A stretch of 64,000 bases of DNA from a virus. The notes beneath the pieces are model-generated. The model was not told the origin of the DNA and did not search any database. It was given only the letters and a program-made list of their open reading frames with translations. Positions 1 to 7,298 of this stretch are shown piece by piece (position 1 is the first letter of the stretch; the number at the start of each line of letters is the position of its first letter). The stretch is taken from positions 142,773 through 206,772 of the IMG/VR virus record IMGVR_UViG_3300050014_000823; one strand, written 5' to 3'. The position numbers were made by a program, and so were the translations under genes.

Positions 1-243
1 ACCTCTTGTTATCCTCACAGGAGCAATCATTGCCAAAGTATTGAGTAAATCGTGTGCTAATATAAGTTGTTCACCCTGTAAGTCAAGGTAATCGTGAACC
101 AAGTCACCGACAACAACAATTCTGTCGGGTTTTTCTTTTTCTAAAGATTTTATGAGATTTTTAAATACTTCTTCGTATTCGTCATTTCGTACTGGTACTT
201 TTCTGATGTGGATATCTGCAAGGTGAGCAATCTTTTTTATCAT
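1..243 (-). CDS. SbcD/Mre11-type nuclease, T4 gp47-like (partial, N-terminus)
   Basis: Only the first 81 codons are in the window; the rest lies beyond position 1. The protein opens MIKKIAHLADIHIRK and continues to DRIVVVGDLVHDYL. These are the first two metal-binding motifs (DxH and GDxxxD/H) of calcineurin-like exonucleases, and the layout fits SbcD/Mre11 and T4 gp47, the nuclease subunit that works with an SbcC/gp46 ATPase in recombination-dependent replication and host DNA breakdown. The later GNHD and GHxH motifs cannot be checked here. The ATG at 241-243 is the only sensible start. Family is fairly sure, the exact role inferred. Confidence 0.8.
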   Translation of the reverse strand, partial: MIKKIAHLADIHIRKVPVRNDEYEEVFKNLIKSLEKEKPDRIVVVGDLVHDYLDLQGEQLILAHDLLNTLAMIAPVRITRG

Positions 244-295
244 TACTAAAAATTTTTACAAATATATCTAAATCACCCTTATAATGCAAGGGTTT

Positions 296-1042
296 TTATA
301 AATTGTCAATAATCCACGAATTACTTGACTTATCTCTTTTAATATGATATTTTTTTATCAGTCTATAAAATGTCCTTAAATTCATATTTATTTTTTTGGC
401 TGCAATATTAATCGTACCGGATGAATTTAATGCCTTAAGCATCGATGAAACCTTTTGAAATTCTAAATTTAATTCACCGTTATCTACCTTTCTCAAAATT
501 GTGCTTCCACCATAATTTTTATTAAAAAGTATACCTGTTCCATTGTCTAATCTACCGAAATAATTAATAAACACTTGCTCAATATGATATGCATCAATTT
601 CAGTAACATTTTCAATCAACTTTACGGCAGAAAAATCATTGGTTGACTTTAATTCATTAATGCGCTCGATTAAATTAGTGTCCCTATTATTCATGTCTGA
701 AATTCTACCGTTTTTACCCTTACCAAAATATATTGGTTCATAGTATAAATAAAAATTACCAACTCTAATATCTACTTCTTTTCTCATATTATAATATACA
801 TAAACGTAATAATTATTGGTCGCACGATTGTTGTTGATTGTGTCGATGATTGTAGCATCTTCGATTTTTATTTCATTAAAATAATTAATATCGGTGATTT
901 TAATCTTATAATGTTCTAATATCGCTTCCTCAATCACATCATTTACGCTAACGTCTTGATTTTCATCTTTAGATAATGTTATTCTAATTTCTTCAAGTTT
1001 ATTAAATAAACCATCAGATAACTCATACACAATTTTTTTCAT
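296..1042 (-). CDS. GIY-YIG homing-type endonuclease (LEM-3-like) with DNA-binding ends
   Basis: A 248-residue protein. Residues 1-50 look like a ribbon-helix-helix segment. Residues 78-175 resemble the LEM-3-like GIY-YIG nuclease: YVYVY near 79, YFGKGKNGR near 105-113, a conserved Glu near 155, and FGRLDNGTGILFN near 162-174. Residues 205-245 form a helix-turn-helix. An earlier in-frame ATG exists at 1108, but a GTATTTATA promoter motif lies at 1056-1064, so the ATG at 1040-1042 was chosen. It sits between the gp47-like gene and the divergent hsp20 remnant. This fits a free-standing homing endonuclease; cutting has not been shown. Confidence 0.72.
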   Translation of the reverse strand: MKKIVYELSDGLFNKLEEIRITLSKDENQDVSVNDVIEEAILEHYKIKITDINYFNEIKIEDATIIDTINNNRATNNYYVYVYYNMRKEVDIRVGNFYLYYEPIYFGKGKNGRISDMNNRDTNLIERINELKSTNDFSAVKLIENVTEIDAYHIEQVFINYFGRLDNGTGILFNKNYGGSTILRKVDNGELNLEFQKVSSMLKALNSSGTINIAAKKINMNLRTFYRLIKKYHIKRDKSSNSWIIDNL

Positions 1043-1055
1043 AACTAAAATTTTA

Positions 1056-1064
1056 TATAAATAC
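1056..1064 (-). promoter_or_regulatory. GTATTTATA late-type promoter motif
   Basis: The motif lies 13 nt upstream of the GIY-YIG start at 1042 and rules out the longer reading frame start at 1108. Confidence 0.55.
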
Positions 1065-1175
1065 TGACAATTTTGAAATTTGTCATGTTTTAATGTAAAT
1101 TTTGACATTAAATACTCAATGGTATGATTTCTGATAAGTTATGTGAAAATAACTTTATTTAAAATTTTAAAAGCT

Positions 1176-1532
1176 ATGTTAGTAAGAAGAAGCACAACAC
1201 CATCCATTTTGGATTTGATATTCGATGACGATTTATTTAATCCATTCAAAGACACATCGATTCAATGCCCGATTCACGATGTTATCGAAAACGAAAAAGA
1301 ATTTGTTGTTGAAGCAATGTTAGCCGGGGTTAAAAAGGAAGATGTTCTCGTTGATATCAACGCAAGGAGATTGTCAATTGAGGCAGTACGCAAGGAAGTT
1401 AAAGACCTGAAATACAACCGTAAAGAATCCTATACAGGCAAATATAAAAGGTCTTTCATTTTACCGGATATTGCCGATGCAGAAAACATCACAGCCAACT
1501 TGGAAGACGGGGTACATGAACAGTTCGGTTAA
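1176..1532 (+). pseudogene. Hsp20 small heat-shock protein, 5' fragment, interrupted
   Basis: The frame from ATG 1176 (MLVRRSTTPSILDLIF) encodes a typical small heat-shock protein: a short N-terminal arm, then an alpha-crystallin domain with VIENEKEFVVEAMLAGV, SIEAVRKE and YKRSFILPDIAD. Such proteins are ATP-independent holdases in the cytosol and are known in T4-like phages. The frame is native up to Val at 1512-1514 (DGV), then runs into inserted DNA and stops after HEQFG at 1530-1532. The missing last strand, VLTVTIPK onward, is found at 2962-3030 beyond the TnpB element. An earlier ATG at 1143 is possible but less like the family. Confidence 0.85.
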
Positions 1533-1655
1533 ATCTACAAAAAATTACAAGAACCTATGAAAATCTATGAAAAAAATAAATTTAAGAAAAACCGATATTT
1601 TTATTTAATATATACTATTTATAAAAGGGATTAAAAATTAACCCGTAAAACAAAA

Positions 1656-2948
1656 ATGATAAAAGCAGTTAAAATAAGACTTTATCCGAACAAAACTCAA
1701 AGTAGTTATATAAATCGTCTATGTGGTTCATATAGAAAGATTTATAATATGTGTTTGGAGAAGAAAATAACCGCTTATACAACAGATAAAACAACAGTAA
1801 CATTTGGTGATTTAGGTAAATATTTTCATCAAGACCTAACTAAAAATGAAGAATTTAATTATCTTAATGAACACAATACTAAAGTATTAAAGCAAAGTAT
1901 TATTGATTTAATGGATGCCTATAAACGATTCTTCATCAACAATACTGGTTTTCCAAAATATAAATCAAAACATGACAGTAAACAATCGGCAAGGTTTCCT
2001 TTAGAAGCAATATCAAAACTAAATAGTTATTCAGATAATAAAATAACTTTAGGTAAAAACTTACAAAAGATTGGCTTTGAATGCAGTGACAGAGATAAAA
2101 ATTATTTAACTAATCATAAAGATAAAATTAAATCAGCAACTATAAGTAGAACCAAATCAGATAAATATTTTTTATCAATACTAATTGAAAATATAATTGA
2201 AAAACAAATACCAGAACCAACTAATGATATTTTAGGTATTGATATTGGTATAAAAGATTTTATGGTTTGTTCTGATGGTCAGGTATTTGATAACTTAAAG
2301 TTAAAAAGAAATAATGAAAAGACTTTAACTAAATTACAAAGACAATTAAGTAAAAAAGTTATTGGGAGTCATAACAGGTATAAAATCAAATTAAAATTAG
2401 CAAAGAAACACGAAAAATTAAATAATATAAAAATAAATTACATACATAACATTACAACTCAATTAGTTCGTGAGAACCAAACGATAGTTATTGAGAATTT
2501 AAATGTTAAAGGTATGTTAAAAAACCATTGTTTGGCAAAATCAATTCAAGATTTAAGTATCAACGAGACATTCAGACAGTTAAAATATAAATCTGAATGG
2601 TATGGAAGAGATTTGATTATAATAGACAGATGGTTTCCTTCATCAAAATTATGTAATGTTTGCGGTTATAAGTATAAAGAATTATCATTAAAAGAAAGGT
2701 ATTGGACTTGTCCAGACTGTGGAACACAACATAATAGAGATTATAATGCCGCAACAAACATTAAAAATGAAGGTCAGAGAATTTTAAATAATAAAATAGG
2801 GACACGTTATCCCGAATTTACGCTTGAGGACAATCCAACTATGGATGACAGACTTAGCAATAAGGTACTAAAAAGTAGTGATTGGTTGAGACAAGAAGAA
2901 AAAAGTACAAATAGTGAACGAAGTGAACTTCGTACTAATTTTTTGTAG
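1656..2948 (+). CDS. tnpB: TnpB (OrfB) RNA-guided nuclease of IS200/IS605-IS607 elements
   Basis: A 430-residue protein opening MIKAVKIRLYPNKTQ, the standard TnpB N-terminus. The split RuvC site is complete: Asp in GIDIGIKDF near residue 195, Glu in IVIENLNVKGM near 279, Asp in NRDYNAATNI near 362. A zinc ribbon (LCNVCGYK and WTCPDCGTQ) lies between the last two. TnpB proteins are guided by a right-end RNA to cut DNA next to a short target-adjacent motif, which helps keep the element in place. The ORF runs into the right-end hairpin, as expected when its 3' end overlaps the guide-RNA scaffold. All key residues are present, so it may be active. Confidence 0.93.
   Translation: MIKAVKIRLYPNKTQSSYINRLCGSYRKIYNMCLEKKITAYTTDKTTVTFGDLGKYFHQDLTKNEEFNYLNEHNTKVLKQSIIDLMDAYKRFFINNTGFPKYKSKHDSKQSARFPLEAISKLNSYSDNKITLGKNLQKIGFECSDRDKNYLTNHKDKIKSATISRTKSDKYFLSILIENIIEKQIPEPTNDILGIDIGIKDFMVCSDGQVFDNLKLKRNNEKTLTKLQRQLSKKVIGSHNRYKIKLKLAKKHEKLNNIKINYIHNITTQLVRENQTIVIENLNVKGMLKNHCLAKSIQDLSINETFRQLKYKSEWYGRDLIIIDRWFPSSKLCNVCGYKYKELSLKERYWTCPDCGTQHNRDYNAATNIKNEGQRILNNKIGTRYPEFTLEDNPTMDDRLSNKVLKSSDWLRQEEKSTNSERSELRTNFL
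2903..2936 (+). other. Right-end hairpin of the TnpB element, possible omega-RNA part
   Basis: ACGAAG (2918-2923), loop TGAA, CTTCGT (2928-2933) form a perfect stem inside the 3' end of tnpB. Subterminal hairpins mark IS200/IS605 ends and lie within the reRNA/omega-RNA scaffold. That this RNA is made here is inferred. Confidence 0.45.
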
Positions 2949-2961
2949 ATTTTTTTGAACG

Positions 2962-3030
2962 GTATTAACAGTTACAATTCCAAAACTTGACAAAGCCAAA
3001 GAACTAAAGACAAAAATTGAGATTAAATAA
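2962..3030 (+). pseudogene. Hsp20, 3' remnant beyond the TnpB insertion
   Basis: Read from GTA at 2962, the codons give VLTVTIPK, then LDKAKELKTKIEIK and TAA at 3028-3030. This is the last beta strand (the L-T-V-x-I/V-P-K motif) and C-terminal tail of an alpha-crystallin domain. It continues the frame broken at 1514. There is no start codon, so it is not expressed on its own. Confidence 0.85.
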
Positions 3031-3049
3031 CGCATGTCTCAAAAACAAG

Positions 3050-3074
3050 ATGAGGTCACAAATTGTGACCTCAT
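3050..3074. terminator. Bidirectional terminator hairpin
   Basis: ATGAGGTCAC pairs with GTGACCTCAT, followed by a T-run on the plus strand and a weaker one on the minus strand. It separates the converging hsp20 remnant and sigma gene. Confidence 0.75.
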
Positions 3075-3077
3075 TTT

Positions 3078-3728
3078 TTATTCGAATATGTCTTCTGGCA
3101 TTGACTTCTTTAACTTTGTTTTTATGTAGTTGATTTTGTTGCTCACAGTACTACTCGTAAGTTGGAATTCACTGCCAATTTCCTTATAGTCATACCCTTG
3201 AACATATTTCATATCAAGCAGGGCATAGTCATCGGGCGATATTTGTTTGGAAATATAGCTTAGTGCATTGCTATTCTCAAAGTTACATGAAGTTGAGTTT
3301 ACAATTGAGCCAGTAACTGTGCCTGAGTTTGAAACTGAAACATTCCCATCACTCACAGTAAATGTATTGTTGAAATATCCACCCGAACCATAGTCACAGG
3401 AAGTCAGAGTAACATTTGTGTTTGCGGGTAATATGGTGGTACAGCAGACTGCAGTACAACGCCACTTATCTATCATGTAATTTTTACAGATTGTCAACAC
3501 CCAAGATTTGAATTTAGCTTTGTGTTCGCTAAAGTCCTTGATGTTCATGAAGATTTTAATCAGCACTTCTGATACGTCATCGTCAATATCGTAATAGGTT
3601 TTGTATTTGCTTAAAATAAAATCTTTAACAACTTTTCTATAACGTTTATACAGTATTTCTTGTGCCGTCTGATTTCCATCCAAAATATTTTGAATTAGAA
3701 CTATATCGTCCTGCTCCTTGCTTATCAT
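3078..3728 (-). CDS. ECF-like RNA polymerase sigma factor with a long Ser/Thr/Asn/Cys-rich linker
   Basis: A 216-residue protein from ATG 3728 (MISKEQDDIVLIQNILDG). Residues about 11-90 match sigma-70 region 2 (LYKRYRKVVKDFI, FKSWVLTICKNYMIDKW), which contacts the core enzyme and the -10 element. Residues about 161-210 match region 4 with its helix-turn-helix (YKEIGSEFQLTSSTVSNKI). Between them, residues 91-154 are unlike any sigma linker: rich in Ser, Thr, Asn and Cys, looking like phage fibre sequence. The gene overlaps the 3' end of the primase by 83 nt in another frame. It is a candidate specificity factor for the repeated GTATTTATA motif; that link is inferred. Confidence 0.82.
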   Translation of the reverse strand: MISKEQDDIVLIQNILDGNQTAQEILYKRYRKVVKDFILSKYKTYYDIDDDVSEVLIKIFMNIKDFSEHKAKFKSWVLTICKNYMIDKWRCTAVCCTTILPANTNVTLTSCDYGSGGYFNNTFTVSDGNVSVSNSGTVTGSIVNSTSCNFENSNALSYISKQISPDDYALLDMKYVQGYDYKEIGSEFQLTSSTVSNKINYIKTKLKKSMPEDIFE

Positions 3729-4725
3729 AAGGTTTTGCCAACTTATTAATAAAGTAATCATCCACAGTCAAACCCCTTGCGCTACGTAGGCTTTTCAGTA
3801 CTTCGTCAATACCTCTTCTCTTACGAAGTTCATCCAAATCCTTCTCACAAGGAATTTTAACTATTTTGACCCTTTCCTCACAATCCACATAAATATTATG
3901 TAGGGTGTAATACAATTCAATAGCATTTTTATATGCGTCAGGGTCTAATAAAACCACAACATCTGGTTTTAATTCTTTCAGTTTTAAAAATAAAGTCGAT
4001 GAAATTGTCTTTCCCAACATCGGTATGATGTTAACGGGGAAACTGAACATTTCAAATGCGCCTTCAACAAGATATACAGTAGAATCCCAATTTACAAATC
4101 CCTCATTAAAGATAATCTTGTCTTTATCAGACTTTGGATTATCATAGGGTTTAATTTTCTTATTTCCAATATCATAATTTCTTGCAACGAAATAATTGAC
4201 CTCACCGTTCTTATCGTATGACGGTACAATTATTCTTTTTTCATATTTACCTGTAGTACAAAAACCAAGCCGATATTTTAAAATTATATCCCTTGATATC
4301 ATTCTTTCATTAATCATGTAGTTATATGCCTCAAAATGTTCTTGATTTGTTGCATCCATTTGACTGAATAAAATCATTTCCTCTGGCAACTTTACAGCTA
4401 CATATTCTTTTTCATCATCCTCATTATATTCATAATCTGCATAAATGCTTGCATATGATTTATAAAGGTCATAATCTATCGAAGTTCCGAATGTCCGGAT
4501 TAATCTGCCAAGCGAACCACTGAACTTTGGCTCATCACACTTCCAACACCTAAACATTCTCTTAGCAGTGTTGATTTCTAAGTTGAATTTTCCGTCAGGA
4601 TAACTAAGACCCTCTCTTTCTTGGCAATGCGGACAGTTAACCTGTACCTGTTCAGATACTTGCAAACCATTTACATCGCCAAAGACGTTCTGGATTATAC
4701 TATGAAATTCCTGTCCCCGAATCAT
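3646..4725 (-). CDS. DnaG-type DNA primase (zinc finger plus Toprim)
   Basis: A 359-residue protein. A zinc finger uses CPHC at 31-34 and CWKC at 60-63, as in CHC2-type primases and T7 gp4. A primase core follows, with the Toprim motifs VYLVEG (Glu 221) and VVVLLDPD (Asp 261, Asp 263) that bind catalytic metal ions. There is no helicase domain, so it should work with a separate replicative helicase not seen here. It makes RNA primers for lagging-strand synthesis and would serve the family-B polymerase at 45.5 kb. The C-terminal 27 residues overlap the start of the sigma gene. Confidence 0.88.
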   Translation of the reverse strand: MIRGQEFHSIIQNVFGDVNGLQVSEQVQVNCPHCQEREGLSYPDGKFNLEINTAKRMFRCWKCDEPKFSGSLGRLIRTFGTSIDYDLYKSYASIYADYEYNEDDEKEYVAVKLPEEMILFSQMDATNQEHFEAYNYMINERMISRDIILKYRLGFCTTGKYEKRIIVPSYDKNGEVNYFVARNYDIGNKKIKPYDNPKSDKDKIIFNEGFVNWDSTVYLVEGAFEMFSFPVNIIPMLGKTISSTLFLKLKELKPDVVVLLDPDAYKNAIELYYTLHNIYVDCEERVKIVKIPCEKDLDELRKRRGIDEVLKSLRSARGLTVDDYFINKLAKPYDKQGAGRYSSNSKYFGWKSDGTRNTV

Positions 4726-4734
4726 AGGGACAAA

Positions 4735-4742
4735 TATAAATA
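4735..4742 (-). promoter_or_regulatory. Variant late-type promoter motif (TATTTATA)
   Basis: The core lies 9 nt upstream of the primase start and lacks the leading G of the usual GTATTTATA. Confidence 0.35.
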
Positions 4743-4748
4743 AAAAAA

Positions 4749-4773
4749 TGCTCCAATCAAAGGATTTGGAGCA
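4749..4773 (-). terminator. Terminator hairpin
   Basis: TGCTCCAA pairs with TTGGAGCA, with an A-run on the plus strand that reads as a T-run on the minus strand. It follows the stop of the gene ending at 4795. Confidence 0.65.
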
Positions 4774-4794
4774 CTCATTTTAAAATATTCTCAA

Positions 4795-5343
4795 TTAGAA
4801 TCTTTTTTCTTTCTGCAAGAACGGGAAAAACAGTATCATCCTGTTCATAAAAGCTGCAGGTGGAATAATAAGATTTGGGTTATGTGTCATCGGGTCAAAT
4901 CCCATTTTAATGTAGTTTGACTGTATCTCGTGAAAGAGTGTCAACACGCCACCTTTAAGGTCACCGTCATTCTGTATACCTGCACCATTTTTAATTGCCT
5001 GATTCTCGTTGAATATCTTCTGATAGTCAATTTTAGCAACAGCCAATTCTGATTTAAGTACTTCGTTTTCGCTTGCAAGCAATGCAACCTGTTCTTGGAG
5101 CCAGATATCACCAGACTTTGGTTCTCCTTCTTCTACTTCGAGAAGGTCTTCTTTCTTAGGTGCAGTAATTTCCAAGTTTACGCCATCAAGTAAATCTTTT
5201 ACGGTTTCTTTTGCTTTGATGTCACGTTTTTCTTCTGGAGTAAGCACTTTTTCCACAACTTTTGTTGCAGGTTTTTTAGCAGGTGCTGCCTTCTTTGTAG
5301 CTGTACCTTTTGCTAAGTTTAATAAGTTCGTATTCTTTGCCAT
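4795..5343 (-). CDS. Uncharacterised protein with Lys/Ala-rich N-terminus and coiled coil
   Basis: 182 residues from ATG 5343 (MAKNTNLLNLAKG). An upstream ATG at 5367 lies inside the promoter motif and was rejected. Residues 15-35 are rich in Lys, Ala and Pro. A coiled coil follows around residues 75-115 (EQVALLASENEVLKSELAVAK). The C-terminus is hydrophobic (AAFMNRMILFFPFLQKEKRF). No family is recognised. Its own promoter motif and terminator make it a single-gene unit between the metallophosphoesterase and primase genes. A virion or DNA-associated role is possible but unsupported. Confidence 0.7.
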   Translation of the reverse strand: MAKNTNLLNLAKGTATKKAAPAKKPATKVVEKVLTPEEKRDIKAKETVKDLLDGVNLEITAPKKEDLLEVEEGEPKSGDIWLQEQVALLASENEVLKSELAVAKIDYQKIFNENQAIKNGAGIQNDGDLKGGVLTLFHEIQSNYIKMGFDPMTHNPNLIIPPAAFMNRMILFFPFLQKEKRF

Positions 5344-5366
5344 ATTAATAAATTTTATATTTTTCA

Positions 5367-5375
5367 TATAAATAC
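5367..5375 (-). promoter_or_regulatory. GTATTTATA late-type promoter motif
   Basis: 23 nt upstream of the start at 5343; it overlaps a rejected upstream ATG. Confidence 0.6.
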
Positions 5376-5404
5376 TGTAAAATTTTATAAAAATCTATAA
5401 AAAC

Positions 5405-5436
5405 AAAAAAACTCGCACAATAATGCGAGTTTTTTA
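5405..5436. terminator. Terminator hairpin
   Basis: ACTCGCA pairs with TGCGAGT around loop CAATAA, with A-run and T-run flanks on either side. It follows the metallophosphoesterase stop at 5453 on the minus strand. Confidence 0.72.
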
Positions 5437-5452
5437 TTAAACATGGAATTAT

Positions 5453-6916
5453 TTAAAGTACCAAATTAGAATTCAGATGTGCCATAAGACCTGCTTCGTC
5501 ATTCCAGATGAAACCTTCACCTGCTTTAATTGCGCCAACGAAACCTTTCTTGTGATGCCATTCTTCCGTACCTGTAAGACTTGAAAGATACCTTACGGTA
5601 ACTCCAAGGTCTTCACTGACAGTACGTTTTCTGTCAAGAATTGCATAGTTCACATTACGTTTTCTGTGTATGTGACCTAAATGCCATTCGTGATAAACTG
5701 TTTCGCTCCACATTGGTTTTGATTCAATGTCGGTTGCCATTAACATTGGTAATGAAACTTCCTTTTCTTCGCCACCGTGGGTCAGACCAAGCAATACTTT
5801 ACCGAATTTATAATATTTTCTTGGAGAAGCACCATTATTAACGCTAACCTGTTGGTCTTGGTTGAACCATGCTTCCAAGTATGCGCCTAAGTAATAACTA
5901 CGCTCAAAGTCATGGTTGCCGGGAATTACAACTACGTCAACTGGAACACCTGTTTGTTTCAACAAATTAATTGCATCAACAAGAAGTCTGGTTCCAACGT
6001 TGAAAGTTTTCTGCCAACGTAAGTCCTCATCCTGTGGTGTACCTTTAGTTGTTGTATTGAGAATTGTATCTGAGTTGAAGAAGTCGTTGCCGACAGGGAA
6101 GAGTATTCTTGAGAACTGATATCCGCTTGCTCTATGAATCAAAGTCTTAATTGTGTGTAAAAATCTCTCACGAGCGATTTTCACGTCATAATTCTCAAAT
6201 GTTTCACCACCCCAAGCAAGTTTACCGATGTGTAAGTCAAAGATTGAAACTTCGAAAAGATTGTTTTCGATGTATGTCTTTGTTGTAAGCGGTTTTATGC
6301 TTAGTACTGGTGGCACGTAATCCTGTACCATTTCAATAAACGCCTCACCGATTGCCTGTTCTTTAACATATGCCTTATTTCTTATAAGACGTGCTTTAAC
6401 CTGGAAATTCTGAAAGGTTGTTGGTACTTTGTTTACGATTGCTGTTACGTCCCATTTGTTGACGATGTGGCTTTCAACTTTCCACACATTGAGGTCAACT
6501 TTACAGATTTTAATGAGTTCGTCAAGAGTTTTAATGTGGTCGGGTGGATAGTTTGCACCCCAAGTCCAGTCGATTACTGCTTCTTCCTTTTCTTCATCAG
6601 CACTAAAGGTTGTTTTTTCACCGTCCTGAATTTTAGGAATGTCTACGGGTTTTTCAGTTGCTTCTATGTCTGATTTTATTGGAGATACACCTAATTCTTG
6701 TTTTTCATAAGCGGTGTATGCGTCATTGAACCTTGAGAAAAGTTCATCAGAGATTGCTTCATTTTCATATAAGTCAATAACAACTGCTTTTACGTTTTTG
6801 ACGTAAGTATTGGCACGTCCGAAATTTTCGCACGCTGCTCTGACTGATATTTTGTGTTGGATTGCATAATTAATGATTTCTACTGCTTTGTCTATTCGTT
6901 CACTTTTTATTGCCAT
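5453..6916 (-). CDS. Metallophosphoesterase with N-terminal helix-turn-helix
   Basis: 487 residues. Residues 1-50 form a helical DNA-binding-like segment (KISVRAACENFGRANTYVK). An acidic linker follows to about 120. The catalytic half shows the full calcineurin-like set: FDLHIGK (Asp 227, His 229), GND (276-278), GNHD (333-336), TH (His 380) and GHIH (414-417). Enzymes of this superfamily hydrolyse phosphodiesters, and phage members are often annotated as nucleases or phosphatases; the substrate here is unknown. It differs from the gp47-like gene at 1-243 in length and N-terminus, so the phage has two such enzymes. Confidence 0.83.
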   Translation of the reverse strand: MAIKSERIDKAVEIINYAIQHKISVRAACENFGRANTYVKNVKAVVIDLYENEAISDELFSRFNDAYTAYEKQELGVSPIKSDIEATEKPVDIPKIQDGEKTTFSADEEKEEAVIDWTWGANYPPDHIKTLDELIKICKVDLNVWKVESHIVNKWDVTAIVNKVPTTFQNFQVKARLIRNKAYVKEQAIGEAFIEMVQDYVPPVLSIKPLTTKTYIENNLFEVSIFDLHIGKLAWGGETFENYDVKIARERFLHTIKTLIHRASGYQFSRILFPVGNDFFNSDTILNTTTKGTPQDEDLRWQKTFNVGTRLLVDAINLLKQTGVPVDVVVIPGNHDFERSYYLGAYLEAWFNQDQQVSVNNGASPRKYYKFGKVLLGLTHGGEEKEVSLPMLMATDIESKPMWSETVYHEWHLGHIHRKRNVNYAILDRKRTVSEDLGVTVRYLSSLTGTEEWHHKKGFVGAIKAGEGFIWNDEAGLMAHLNSNLVL

Positions 6917-6989
6917 AATTAATGATTTAGATAAAATTATAAGATATTTTCGGTCAAAAATAATTTAAATATATCGGAAACACAAGGTT

Positions 6990-7298
6990 TTATATAAATA
7001 CATTGCCATTTTTTTTAAGAAAGTTCAGTGTTTCTTCTATTTTCATACATTCTTTTCGGAATGAAACCTCTTCAGTTATAGATAGTTCGAACCACTCACC
7101 TTCTTTATGAAAGTGAGAATAACGTCTTTGTAAAGCATGCTCAATTTTAATTGCATGCTCAGTTAAGTATGTGTCAATGAGTTTTAATGGAGACGAGTTT
7201 CCCGTCTGCAGTTGTTGAATTCTTTTTGTGGGGTGCTTTGAAATCCCAATCTTATAATACCCGTTTTCTAATGATTGTATTAAATAAATGTATCGCAT
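6990..7298 (-). CDS. T5orf172-type GIY-YIG nuclease
   Basis: 102 residues. YIYLIQSLENGYYKIGIS carries the GIY-YIG signature, followed by RIQQLQTGNSSPLKLI and GEWFELS, which together mark the T5orf172/MUG113 group of small GIY-YIG domains. These occur in phages as stand-alone nucleases or homing-like genes. The start at 7298 overlaps the stop of the RuvC-like gene by one base (TAATG type), so the two are translationally coupled. Whether it acts with the resolvase or is a mobile passenger cannot be told from sequence. Confidence 0.75.
   Translation of the reverse strand: MRYIYLIQSLENGYYKIGISKHPTKRIQQLQTGNSSPLKLIDTYLTEHAIKIEHALQRRYSHFHKEGEWFELSITEEVSFRKECMKIEETLNFLKKNGNVFI
6993..7001 (-). promoter_or_regulatory. 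GTATTTATA late-type promoter motif
   Basis: It overlaps the stop of the T5orf172 gene and lies 76 nt upstream of the metallophosphoesterase start at 6916, the longest spacing in the window. Confidence 0.4.

Larger units (their letters stand above)
1515..2964 (+). mobile_element. TnpB-only transposon (IS200/IS605 or IS607 type) inside hsp20
   Basis: The insert of about 1450 bp is bounded by the two halves of the hsp20 frame. The tetranucleotide GGTA occurs at both junctions (1511-1514 and 2961-2964), so the exact edges are ambiguous by up to 4 bp. Joining at GGTA restores the frame DGVLTVTIPK. The element carries tnpB and no tnpA, so it would need a transposase in trans. A perfect 6-bp hairpin sits at 2918-2933 near its right end. 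Confidence 0.8.

Noticed and set aside
1109-1175. Late-type promoter for hsp20
   Set aside because: The region has AT-rich segments but no convincing GTATTTATA match.
1515-2964. Self-splicing group I intron (IStron) that would restore hsp20 RNA
   Set aside because: None of the possible junctions at the shared GGTA gives both a U at the 5' exon end and a G at the intron end, and no intron core was recognised. Transposon insertion explains the data better.
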